From: Streptomyces sp. SUK 48
Lineage (GTDB): Bacteria; Actinomycetota; Actinomycetes; Streptomycetales; Streptomycetaceae
Direction of reading: 5' to 3'
Assembly (NCBI RefSeq): GCF_009650765.1
Contig: NZ_CP045740.1
Location: forward strand, 1,178,001-1,242,000
Length of the DNA stretch: 64,000 nt
The notes beneath the pieces were generated by a model that saw only the letters and a list, made by a program, of their open reading frames with translations, searched no databases and was not told the DNA's origin. Of this stretch, positions 1-7,959 are shown in pieces. How positions within the stretch are numbered: position 1 is the stretch's first letter; each line of letters opens with the position of its first letter. Both the position numbers and the translations under genes were made by a program.

Positions 1-1
1 G

Positions 2-583
2 CATCCGGATGTCGACGGCCTCATCCGCGAGCGCGACGAGCTCCAACTGGAGGTCGAGCGGCTCGGAGCGGCCCTCCAGGAGGCTCAGGCTCAGCGCGCC
101 GCCGCGGAAAGCCGCTGCGACCTGCTCGAACGCCAGCTGGAGGCCGTCGGCCAGTCCGCCCCGGCCGCTCTGCCGCCGGGCCGTCGGCACATGCCCAAGA
201 TCCTCGTCGTCGACGACCAGCCGGACAACCTGCTGGCGATGACCGCGGTCCTGGCGACGCTCGAACAGGAACTCGTCACCGTCTCCTCCGGCCGGGAAGC
301 CCTCAAGGCCCTCCTCGACCACGACGACTTCGCCGTCATCATCATGGACGTGCAGATGCCGGAGATGGACGGCTACGAGACCTGCGCCCACATCAAGCGC
401 CGCTCCAGAACCCGGGACATCCCGATCATCTTCCTGACCGCGATGGGCCTCGGCTCCGAACACTCCGCACGCGGCTACGCGGCCGGCGCCGTCGACTACA
501 TCAGCAAGCCCTTCGACCCCTGGGCCCTACGCGCCAAGGTCGCCGTGTTCACCTCCATCCACCTGGAGCGGCACAACCGCTAG
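2..583 (+). CDS. Response regulator receiver protein, 5' partial
   Basis: This is the C-terminal part of a signalling protein. The frame is open to the left window edge, so the true start lies outside; the ATG at 191 is an internal methionine in front of the receiver domain. The first ~60 visible residues are heptad-like and rich in Glu/Leu/Arg/Gln (probable coiled coil). They are followed by a complete receiver domain: the acidic pair in ILVVDDQPDN, the phospho-acceptor Asp in IIMDVQMPEMDG, the conserved Thr in FLTA, and the Lys in ISKPFDPW. No DNA-binding output domain follows. A coiled coil ahead of a C-terminal receiver is typical of large hybrid sensor or phosphorelay proteins, but the upstream sensor is not visible. 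Confidence 0.8.
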   Translation, partial: HPDVDGLIRERDELQLEVERLGAALQEAQAQRAAAESRCDLLERQLEAVGQSAPAALPPGRRHMPKILVVDDQPDNLLAMTAVLATLEQELVTVSSGREALKALLDHDDFAVIIMDVQMPEMDGYETCAHIKRRSRTRDIPIIFLTAMGLGSEHSARGYAAGAVDYISKPFDPWALRAKVAVFTSIHLERHNR

Positions 584-615
584 ACCCCGCATCGACACAG
601 CCCCCGCACCCGGCC

Positions 616-649
616 AGGGCCGGCCTCGGACCTCCCCGAGACCGGCCCT
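616..649. terminator. GC-rich hairpin between convergent genes
   Basis: An inverted repeat AGGGCCGGcCTCGG / CCGAGaCCGGCCCT with a short loop lies just after the receiver gene stop and before the convergent MFS gene end. It has no T-run, as is common for actinobacterial terminators. The remaining ~140 bp up to 789 show nothing I can assign. Confidence 0.6.
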
Positions 650-789
650 GATCCGCCCTCTCGCCCCGAGTTCCCGGCAGTCGCCGGGGATGAACAGGGC
701 ATCGGTCATCACCGTGTCCCGCAGCCGCACCAGGGGCCCCTCCATCGCGTCGACCGCTACCGCGAGAGGAGACGGTTCCCGCCGACGGG

Positions 790-2046
790 TCAGCGCAGAG
801 AGCGGATGGCCGGGCTCGTGGCGGCCAGGGCGGCGCCCGTCAGGACGGCGCTGCCGCAGGCCAGGAAGAGCGTCGTCGTGCCGTACGGGAGCAGTACGCC
901 GGCGATGACGTAGGAGAACGGGTCCAGCGCCACCGTGGCCAGCACCACGAGGCTGAGGACGCGTCCCAAGAGCCGTCTGGGCACGCGCTCCTGCAAAGTC
1001 GCGACGACCACCACGCCGAGGAACGCGGACCCGAGGCCGACGAGCGAGACGAGCGCCGTCGCGGCGGCGACGTGGGTGACGGTGCCCAGTCCGGCCACGC
1101 CCGCGCCGATCGCCGCGACCCCGCCGACCACGGTCCAGCCGCGCCGGGCGGGCGGTCGCCACCCGGCCATGAGGGAGCCGGCCAGTGAGCCCGCGCCGAA
1201 ACCGGAGAGCACGACCCCGAGGGACCCGTTGCCACCGAGGCGTTGATCGGCGAGCACCGCGCCGCCCACGAGCACGGGGCCCACGACCGCGATGTTGATC
1301 AGGGCCACGGCCGCCAGCATTCCCCGCACCAGCGGTTCGCGCCAGGCGTATCCCAGGCCCGCTCCGAGCGCACGTGTACTGCTGAGCCGCTCACCCTGGA
1401 CGGGGTCCGGGCCGACGTCGTCCCCGGCGCGTTCGACGCGTCGTACCACGCGGAAGAGCGTGCTGAGGGCGATGGCGGCGAGCAGCGCCATCGCCGAGAT
1501 CCCACCGAGCGTCGCGTCGAATCCGAGCGCGGCGACGGCTGCGGCGGCCACCGCTGGGCCGACCAGATCGCCCGCCGACTCCGCGCCCTGGATCAGCGCG
1601 TTTACCCGGGAGAGCCGCGCGGTCGGCACGATGGCGGGCAGCACGGCCAGGGCCGCCGGGAAGTACGCGGCGTCGGCGGCGCCGAGCAGCCCGGCGAGCA
1701 GCGCGACCGTCCGCACCGAGGGTGCGGTGAGGGTGACGACGGCACCGAGGGCGAGCAGGACGGCGACCCGGAGCCAGGCGGCACCGACCGTGACCCGCAC
1801 GGGACCGAGGCGGTCGACCAGGACGCCCGCGGGAAGCAGGAGAGCCGCTCGCGGCAGCGCCACGGCCACGAGGACGAGCCCGGTGAGGAGCCCGGGTTTC
1901 GACAGTTCGAGCACGAAGAGCGTGAGCCATACGAGGAACAGCGCGTCGACCACGGCGGCCAGCCCCTGGCCCACGATCAGACGGCGCAGGCGCGGATCGC
2001 CCAGCGGGCCACGCGGATGGGTACGGGCCGTCGGCTCCGTCGTCAT
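790..2046 (-). CDS. MFS transporter (12-TM efflux-type)
   Basis: A 418-aa polytopic protein with about twelve hydrophobic segments and the MFS loop 2-3 type motif (GVLVDRLGPVRV, about residues 73-84). Its length and architecture fit the MFS_3 group of drug or siderophore exporters. It is the last gene of the leftward operon that begins at 12384, separated from the SDR gene by 163 bp. The ATG at 2046 has a G-rich SD-like stretch (GGGGGG) six bases upstream. In context it probably exports the product of this operon or provides self-protection. The substrate cannot be read from sequence. Confidence 0.85.
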   Translation of the reverse strand: MTTEPTARTHPRGPLGDPRLRRLIVGQGLAAVVDALFLVWLTLFVLELSKPGLLTGLVLVAVALPRAALLLPAGVLVDRLGPVRVTVGAAWLRVAVLLALGAVVTLTAPSVRTVALLAGLLGAADAAYFPAALAVLPAIVPTARLSRVNALIQGAESAGDLVGPAVAAAAVAALGFDATLGGISAMALLAAIALSTLFRVVRRVERAGDDVGPDPVQGERLSSTRALGAGLGYAWREPLVRGMLAAVALINIAVVGPVLVGGAVLADQRLGGNGSLGVVLSGFGAGSLAGSLMAGWRPPARRGWTVVGGVAAIGAGVAGLGTVTHVAAATALVSLVGLGSAFLGVVVVATLQERVPRRLLGRVLSLVVLATVALDPFSYVIAGVLLPYGTTTLFLACGSAVLTGAALAATSPAIRSLR

Positions 2047-2209
2047 GGTCTGCCCCCCGGGGCGCCGAGTGGATCGGTCCTGCGCGCAGCAGTCCGCCGA
2101 CGTGGTCGCGCCCGGTTCACGCCGAGGCGGACACGACCGTATCGTTCATCGATCGGCGGACGCGGGACGCATCGGCCGGCACATGCGGGACGGGATCGCG
2201 CGGGTGCCG

Positions 2210-2986
2210 CTACGCGATGTGCGTGCCCCCGTCGACCGTCAGGGTGGTGCCCGTGATGTAGGACGCCGCGTCGGAGACGAGGAAGACCAGGGCCGCGGCG
2301 AGTTCCTCGGGCTGTCCGATGCGGCCCGAGAGCACCCGCGGCATCATCGCCTCGAGGTAGCCCTCGGCGTATTCGTCGGTCATCGCGGAGGGGAAGAAGC
2401 CCGGTGCGAGGGCGTTGACGCGGATGCCCTTGCCCGGGGTCCACTGCTGGGCGAGATCGCGGGTGAGTCCGAGGAGGCCGGCCTTCGACGCCGAGTAGGC
2501 GGCCTGCGGCAGACCGCCGGTGACCAGCGCGAGGATGCTCGACACGTTGACGATGGCACCGCCGGGCGGCATCACCGCGCCCGCGGCCTGGGCCATCCAG
2601 TAGGAGCCGTTGAGATTGGTGTCGACGACCTCGCGGAACTGCTCCGGCGTCTCCTCCGTCGCGGGTCGTTCGCCGCTGATCCCGGCGTTGTTGACGAGGA
2701 TGTCCACCCGCCCGAAGGCGTGCACGGCCGCGTCGATCAGGGCGCGGCAGTCCTCCGGCCTGGAGATGTCGGTGCGCACCGCGACGCTCCGGCGGCCGAG
2801 CCTCTCGACGGCCGTACGCACCGCCGCCAGCCGCTCGACGCGCCGTGCCCCGAGCACCACATCGGCGCCGGCCTCGGCCACCGCGGTGGCGAAGGCGACA
2901 CCCAGTCCGGAGGAGGCGCCGGTGACCACGGCCACGCGGCCGTCGAGCCGGAAGCGATCGAGGACGCTCATGGCGGTCCCGGTCAT
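2210..2986 (-). CDS. SDR-family 3-oxoacyl-reductase-like dehydrogenase (FabG type)
   Basis: Classical short-chain dehydrogenase of 258 aa. It has an NAD(P)-binding TGASSGLG near the N-terminus, NNAG in the middle, the catalytic Ser in VNVSS, YSASK (Tyr/Lys) and a C-terminal DGG. The ATG at 2986 overlaps the ACP stop as ATGA, which argues for translational coupling; a second in-frame ATG at 2971 would give the more usual FabG-like N-terminus. Next to an ACP and in one operon with a ketosynthase, it most likely reduces a beta-ketoacyl-ACP. A reductase acting on another ketone made by the pathway is equally possible. Confidence 0.88.
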   Translation of the reverse strand: MTGTAMSVLDRFRLDGRVAVVTGASSGLGVAFATAVAEAGADVVLGARRVERLAAVRTAVERLGRRSVAVRTDISRPEDCRALIDAAVHAFGRVDILVNNAGISGERPATEETPEQFREVVDTNLNGSYWMAQAAGAVMPPGGAIVNVSSILALVTGGLPQAAYSASKAGLLGLTRDLAQQWTPGKGIRVNALAPGFFPSAMTDEYAEGYLEAMMPRVLSGRIGQPEELAAALVFLVSDAASYITGTTLTVDGGTHIA

Positions 2987-3225
2987 CGATGGGTGGCGAT
3001 GTAGCTCACCACGTCGCCGACGGTCCTCAGCTCCGCGATCCGGTCGTCGGGGAACTTCACCTCGAATTTGTCCTCGGCGGCCACGGTGATCTCCACCATG
3101 GAGAGGGAGTCGATGTCGAGATCGTCGGTGAAGGACTTCTCGGTGGTCACGTCGGCGGGGTCGATGCCGGCGACCTCTTCGACGATCTTGGCAAGGGAGT
3201 CGAGAATGTCGGCGTTGTTCGCCAT
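2983..3225 (-). CDS. Stand-alone acyl carrier protein
   Basis: An 80-aa acidic ACP with the phosphopantetheine attachment motif LDIDSLSMVE (Ser40). A strong ribosome-binding site (AAGGAGGA) stands just upstream of the ATG at 3225. It resembles AcpP in length and motif, but its position between an alpha-oxoamine synthase and an SDR makes it a pathway-dedicated carrier. It is the probable acyl donor or holder for the ketosynthase and the alpha-oxoamine synthase of this operon, and would require activation by a phosphopantetheinyl transferase encoded elsewhere. Confidence 0.92.
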   Translation of the reverse strand: MANNADILDSLAKIVEEVAGIDPADVTTEKSFTDDLDIDSLSMVEITVAAEDKFEVKFPDDRIAELRTVGDVVSYIATHR

Positions 3226-3266
3226 GGGTTCCTCCTTCTTGGGACGGGCTTCTTGGGAAGGGGCGT

Positions 3267-3356
3267 GCCGATGGGGCGTGGCGCGCCGATGGGACGGGAC
3301 GGGCCGATGGGACGGGACGGGCCGATGGGACGGGTCGCGCCGATGGGACGGGTCGC
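3267..3356. repeat. 18-bp tandem repeat, five copies
   Basis: Five head-to-tail 18-bp units beginning GCCGATGGG lie in the 165-bp gap between the alpha-oxoamine synthase stop and the ACP start. Units 2/3 and 4/5 are identical in pairs and unit 1 is divergent. It is non-coding on the operon strand as read here. It could be a slipped-strand minisatellite or a processing/attenuation element. Confidence 0.9.
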
Positions 3357-3390
3357 GCCGAGCCGGCCGTCGTGCGTGCGTGCGGGGGCG

Positions 3391-4638
3391 TCAGAGCCCG
3401 AGGCGTCGCCGGTAGGCGAGGAGGGTGTCCAGGAAGCCCTCCATCTGCTCCTCGGTGTGGCCCGCGTGCGGGAACAGGCGCAGCAGCGCCTGGTTGCGGA
3501 CGACCGCCGGGTAGGAGAAGACGGGTACGAGGTAGCCGTCCGCGACGAACCACTCCCGCATCTGGAGGGCGGCGGCGTCGTTCCCGATCGGCACGGAGAG
3601 CATGTACGACTCGGTCGGCGTCGTGGGCGTACCGGCCTCGCGCATCTGTTGGCGCAGGCGGGCGGCATGCGCCAGGTAGTCGTCGACGATGCGCGGATCG
3701 TCGGCGAGGGCGTCGATGGTGCGCTTGGCGGCGTAGGCGGTGGGTGGCTGGATGGCGGCCGTGAACATCGAGGTGCCGGAGAGCAGTTCGAAGGCGTCGA
3801 TGGCCGCGGCCGGGCCGGCGATCGCGCCGCCTTCCAGACCGATGGCCTTCGACAGCGACACCATGACGAAGTCGGCCCGCTCCCGGATCGCGGCCGCCTC
3901 CGCGGCGTACGGACGGTTTCCGGGCCCGTACACCATGAAGCCGTTCGCGTCGTCGATCATGCTGATGGCGCCGTGGCGGTCGCACTGGTCGAGGATCTCC
4001 ACGATCGGCCCCATGGTGCCGTCGGCCGAGTAGATGCTCTCGGCGATCACCACGGTCTTGGGGGCCCTCACCCGGTCCAGGACGCGTGCCAGGTCGGCGA
4101 CGTCGTTGTGCCGGAAGGCGTGCGCCTTGCGGCCGTAGCCGAGCCCTTCGAGACCTTTCCAGATACTCCAGTGGACATCACGGTCGACGACGAAGACGGT
4201 GTCGTGGTTGCGCACTTCGATGCCGGTGTCGAAGTGCGCGGAACTGCTCATGGCGTGGACGAATCCGATGTTGGCCAGGAGTCCGGTGGCGAAGGTGAGG
4301 GCTCGCTCCTTGCCGGTGCGGCGGGCGATCGTCTCCTCCAGCTCCTGGTGCGGGCGGCAGATTCCCTGGGTCATCCGGGAACCGCTGGTGCTCAGTCCGT
4401 GGGCGAGCGCCCCTTGCGCGAAATGGCGTCGCACCGGGATGTGCCGTTCCAGGTCGAGGAAGCTGATGCTGGCGAAGTTCACCAGTTCGCGGCCCTCGCG
4501 GACGATGGTGGGTCCGACGGGACCGTCCACCACCGGCGGGCGGTACGCGGTGTCGTGGGTGTTCGCCTCGACGAAGGCGGCGAAGGCCCACGGGGCCAGG
4601 CGGTCCACGGTCGGTGCGGGGGTGTGGGACGCGGTCAT
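3391..4638 (-). CDS. Alpha-oxoamine synthase-type PLP enzyme
   Basis: A 415-aa class I/II PLP enzyme of the alpha-oxoamine synthase family (relatives KBL, BioF, HemA, SPT, CqsA). Visible features are the glycine/His region STSGSRMTQGICRPHQELE near residue 85, the cofactor Asp in MIDDANGFMVYG, and the Schiff-base Lys in VSLSKAIGLEGG. Such enzymes condense an amino acid with an acyl-CoA or acyl-ACP to give an alpha-aminoketone with loss of CO2. The ATG at 4638 overlaps the preceding stop (ATGA), so it is coupled to the condensation-domain gene. The neighbouring ACP is the natural candidate for the acyl donor. The amino-acid substrate is unknown. Confidence 0.85.
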   Translation of the reverse strand: MTASHTPAPTVDRLAPWAFAAFVEANTHDTAYRPPVVDGPVGPTIVREGRELVNFASISFLDLERHIPVRRHFAQGALAHGLSTSGSRMTQGICRPHQELEETIARRTGKERALTFATGLLANIGFVHAMSSSAHFDTGIEVRNHDTVFVVDRDVHWSIWKGLEGLGYGRKAHAFRHNDVADLARVLDRVRAPKTVVIAESIYSADGTMGPIVEILDQCDRHGAISMIDDANGFMVYGPGNRPYAAEAAAIRERADFVMVSLSKAIGLEGGAIAGPAAAIDAFELLSGTSMFTAAIQPPTAYAAKRTIDALADDPRIVDDYLAHAARLRQQMREAGTPTTPTESYMLSVPIGNDAAALQMREWFVADGYLVPVFSYPAVVRNQALLRLFPHAGHTEEQMEGFLDTLLAYRRRLGL

Positions 4639-6608
4639 GGCGAGGTTTCTCCTCCACGGTGGGCGCGGGGCGGCAGGGGCTCCAGGGCCCCGGCGAGGTG
4701 ACCGAGCGAGGCCGTTCCGGCCAGTTCGTCCGACGCGATCCCGGTGAGCCCGGACCGGTGGAGCAGCGCCAGCAGGCGCGGTACGGCGATCAGGGTGACC
4801 CCGTGGTCGGCCAGGCAGCGGTTCATGTCCACGGCGTCACGGCCGCCGGCGCCGGACGGCGGAGCGGGGGGTCGGACGGCGGTCACGGCGGCGGCCAGCG
4901 CCCGTTCGGCGTCCGTCGCGGGCGGGCGGGACGGGACCCGCGGAAGTTCCGGGCCGCCAGGGGTGATCCGGGGACGGCCGGATCTGGGGACGGCCGGGAG
5001 CAGGACGTAGTGGCCCGGGGCCAGGATGCCGGGCACCTCGCCGAGGTGGTCCAGGATGTGGCGGTGCAGGTCGCCGGGGGTGACACCGGGGGCCGTACGG
5101 GCGTGGACGACGAGGTGTGGCGCGTCGCCCTTCGCGGTGCCGTCCCCGCAGGGTGCCACCGTCGCGTCGCGCACTCCGGGATGTCCGCGCACCACCTCCT
5201 CGACCCTGGGCAGGCACACCCAGCCCTGCGGGGCGCGCCACCATCCGGGCGCGGGCGGGATGAGGCCGCGCGCCGGGAGCGCGCACCGGGCACCGCCGGC
5301 GAGCGCGCGCAGGAAGGCGCACAGCCGGACGGGCAACGCCGCGGCCTGCCCGGCGTCGAGCAGATGGTCCCCGACGGTGACATCCAGGGTGACGGCCCCT
5401 CCGTCACGGCTGAAGTCGACGTACAGCGTGTCGCAGGGCTCGTCGGCCGCGCTGCTGATCCAGGTGGCGGCCCCGCCGGACGGGGTGCTCCGCGCGGGGA
5501 CCAGGTAGTCGCGCGGCCAGGAGTAGCAGTTGTACTCGACGGTGGGTACGGTCACGACACCGCGACGGCGTTCCATCCGGGCCTGTGCGGCGACCAGTTC
5601 GGCGGGGCGCCACCGGCCGTACCGGTAGGCCGTGGCGGAGGCGGCGGCGACCGAGGCGACCACCTCGCCGAACGCCGCGCCCGGGCGGAGATCGATCTGT
5701 ACCGGAACCGTCAGGGCCCGGACGCCGATGCTGGTCCGCAACGCCGCCCGGGCCCGGTTGGAGACCACCACCGAGGCGAGGAACCGGTGTTCGCCGGTGC
5801 GGGCGGCGACGTCGTGGGCCAGCGCGGCGAGCATGGCGGTCTCCGGGCTGACCCGATGCCGCCGGGCGACGCGGTCGAGGTCGTCGTACGCCGCCACCGA
5901 GCGGTACTGGAGGCGGTGGCGCCCCTCGCCGTCGTCCCTGCCGCCGAACGGGGCCAGCACGCAGGCCGGGTTGTCCGCGAGACGCGTGAGCCACTCACGC
6001 TCCGCCGCGCGGGCGCGTTCCGGGTCCTGGTCGCCGGCCGCGTCGAGGGGGTGCGCGGTGGTGCGGGGGTGCGCGGGCGCCTTCGCCGGTGCGCCGGCGC
6101 CACGCAGCAGGTCGTACAACTGGTCGAGGAGGACCGCCAGTCCCCATCCGTCGATCACGACATGGTGGGCGGCCAGCACGACCGCGCGCGGCTCCCCCGC
6201 CTCCAGCAGCACCCGGGCGAGCCAGGGCGGATTGCGCTCGGGGTCGACCGGCCGGGCGGCCAGCGCCGCGGTGGCGGCCTCCAGGACGTCGGCACAGACG
6301 GCGGGAACCTCGACGTGGTCGACCGGCAGTGGGGCCCAGTCCGCCCGGTGGACGTGCTGCGTCGGGCGGAGCGGGTCGACCGTGGTGCGCAGCGCCTCGT
6401 GCCGGGCGGTGAGGGTGGCGAGCGCCCGGTGGACGTCGGCGAGCGTCGCCGGGGGCGGGACGTGGCAGTGGTCGGCGAGCGGGGTCGGGTTCACCCGCCG
6501 TGACGCGGGAATGGTGCGTTCGTACCAGTGCCACTGCTGGACCCAGTTCAGCGGTCCGCTGCGGATGACGGTGGCGCGGCTCGGAGCCGGTCGCGGAGCG
6601 TGGTTCAC
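4635..6608 (-). CDS. Condensation-domain protein with degenerate adenylation/carrier tail
   Basis: A 657-aa protein. The N-terminal ~430 residues form an NRPS condensation domain with the intact catalytic motif HHVVIDGWG. After it comes a piece resembling only the C-terminal subdomain of an adenylation enzyme (a stretch like VEEVVRGHPGVRDATV). The end resembles a carrier protein whose attachment motif reads DHGVTLIAV, so the modified Ser is absent. The GTG start at 6608 lies ten bases after the ketosynthase stop with a GAGG-type RBS between them; longer upstream reading would run into the ketosynthase gene. It probably forms an amide or ester bond in the pathway, while the tail is vestigial or structural. 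Confidence 0.78.
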   Translation of the reverse strand: MNHAPRPAPSRATVIRSGPLNWVQQWHWYERTIPASRRVNPTPLADHCHVPPPATLADVHRALATLTARHEALRTTVDPLRPTQHVHRADWAPLPVDHVEVPAVCADVLEAATAALAARPVDPERNPPWLARVLLEAGEPRAVVLAAHHVVIDGWGLAVLLDQLYDLLRGAGAPAKAPAHPRTTAHPLDAAGDQDPERARAAEREWLTRLADNPACVLAPFGGRDDGEGRHRLQYRSVAAYDDLDRVARRHRVSPETAMLAALAHDVAARTGEHRFLASVVVSNRARAALRTSIGVRALTVPVQIDLRPGAAFGEVVASVAAASATAYRYGRWRPAELVAAQARMERRRGVVTVPTVEYNCYSWPRDYLVPARSTPSGGAATWISSAADEPCDTLYVDFSRDGGAVTLDVTVGDHLLDAGQAAALPVRLCAFLRALAGGARCALPARGLIPPAPGWWRAPQGWVCLPRVEEVVRGHPGVRDATVAPCGDGTAKGDAPHLVVHARTAPGVTPGDLHRHILDHLGEVPGILAPGHYVLLPAVPRSGRPRITPGGPELPRVPSRPPATDAERALAAAVTAVRPPAPPSGAGGRDAVDMNRCLADHGVTLIAVPRLLALLHRSGLTGIASDELAGTASLGHLAGALEPLPPRAHRGGETSP

Positions 6609-6618
6609 GGCCGGTACC

Positions 6619-7959
6619 TCATACGGCCCGGACCACGAGCGCGGCGTTGTGTCCGCCGAAGCCGAACGAGTTGCTGAGCGCGACCCGCACCCCCTCGTGG
6701 TGCTGCGCCCGGTGCGGCACGAAGTTGATGTCCGGGTCGATCGGCTCGTCGCAGTTGACGGTCGGCGGGACGTCACCCGTGCGCAGGACCTGGACGCAGG
6801 CCACGAGTTCGACCGCTCCGGCGGCACCGATCATGTGTCCGGTCATCGACTTGGTGGAGCTGACCGGAATGCGGTTGGCACGATCGCCCAGCACCGTGCG
6901 CAGGACGGCCGCCTCGACGGCGTCGTTCAGCAGCGTCCCGGTGCCGTGCGCGTTGACGTAGTCCACGTCGGCCCCCGTGATCCCCGCGTCGCGCAGCGCC
7001 GCCTCGACGGCGAGGCACGCGCCCCGCCCCTGCGGGTGCGGGGCGGTCCAGTGATGAGCGTCGGAACTCGCTCCGTAGCCGACGAGTTCGGCCAGCGCCG
7101 TCGCCCCGCGCCGGTCGGCCGTCTCGGCGGCCTCCAGCACCAGCACGGCGGCGCCCTCGCTCATCACGAATCCGTCGCGGTGCGCGTCGAACGGCCGGCA
7201 CGCCGCGGTCGGGTCGTCGTTGCGGGTGGACAGCGCGCGGGCGTTGCCGCTGCCCGCGAGGTCGACGGCGGTGACGCAGGCGTCGGCGCCGCCCGCGAGG
7301 ACGATGTCGGCCTCGCCCTGGCAGATCATCCGCATCGCCGCGCCCACCGCGTCGGCGCCGCTGGCGCACGCCGTGCTCTGGGCACGGCTCGGCCCCCGGG
7401 TGCCCAGCCGCATGCTGATCTCGGCGGCGGCGCTGTCCATGGCGGTGGTGACCTGGGTGAAGGGCCCGATGGCCCGCGGCCCCTTGTCGCGCAGCGTGTT
7501 CGCGGCCCGGTAGATCGACCCCACCGGGCCGTAGCCGCTGCCGATGATGACGGCGACCCGCGGGGCCAGGCGTTCGCCGACGACGAGTCCGGCGTGCTCG
7601 CACGCCTCCAGCGCCGCTGCGAGGGCGTACTGCGCGTAGGGATCGGCGCGGCGGCTGACCGTCCGGGGCATGTAGCGGCCGGGGGTGAACGCGCGGACCT
7701 GACCGCCGATCCGGACTCCGAGACCGGTCACATCGATCGCGTCCACGGTGTCGATGCCGCTGCGCCCGGCCAGCATCGCCGCCCATGTCTCGCCGACGCT
7801 GTGGCCCAGCGGTGTCACCGCCCCGTACCCGGTGACCATCACGCGGCGCCGGGCCCCGCCGCGCCGGGAGTCACCTCGCGGTGCCGCGTCCGTCATGTCC
7901 GTCACCTCCGCCATGTCCGCCGCCTCCGTCACCTCCGTGGCCTCCGTCGAGTTCCTCAC
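6619..7959 (-). CDS. FabF-type beta-ketoacyl-ACP synthase
   Basis: A 446-aa ketosynthase with the full triad: Cys198 in TACASGADAV, His338 in NAHGTGT and His375 in KSMTGHMIGAAGA, with Lys370. The GTG start overlaps the stop of the ThDP gene (GTGA at 7956-7959). The first ~30 residues are an extra Thr/Glu/Ala/Met-rich repeat-like extension not typical of FabF, encoded by imperfect repeats around 7885-7950. No acyltransferase or chain-length factor is present nearby. It likely extends or decarboxylatively condenses an acyl chain on the operon ACP. Confidence 0.9.
   Translation of the reverse strand: MRNSTEATEVTEAADMAEVTDMTDAAPRGDSRRGGARRRVMVTGYGAVTPLGHSVGETWAAMLAGRSGIDTVDAIDVTGLGVRIGGQVRAFTPGRYMPRTVSRRADPYAQYALAAALEACEHAGLVVGERLAPRVAVIIGSGYGPVGSIYRAANTLRDKGPRAIGPFTQVTTAMDSAAAEISMRLGTRGPSRAQSTACASGADAVGAAMRMICQGEADIVLAGGADACVTAVDLAGSGNARALSTRNDDPTAACRPFDAHRDGFVMSEGAAVLVLEAAETADRRGATALAELVGYGASSDAHHWTAPHPQGRGACLAVEAALRDAGITGADVDYVNAHGTGTLLNDAVEAAVLRTVLGDRANRIPVSSTKSMTGHMIGAAGAVELVACVQVLRTGDVPPTVNCDEPIDPDINFVPHRAQHHEGVRVALSNSFGFGGHNAALVVRAV

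Noticed and set aside
527..1162. Minus-strand open frame with a protein-like end (EGPLVRLRDTVMTDALF)
   Set aside because: It lies mostly antiparallel or out of frame to the MFS gene with Arg/Gly/His-rich composition typical of shadow frames; the short protein-like part has no start or RBS.
1292..3004. Long plus-strand open frames opposite the MFS, SDR and ACP genes
   Set aside because: Composition is that of GC-rich antisense frames, and the minus-strand genes have clear motifs and ribosome sites.
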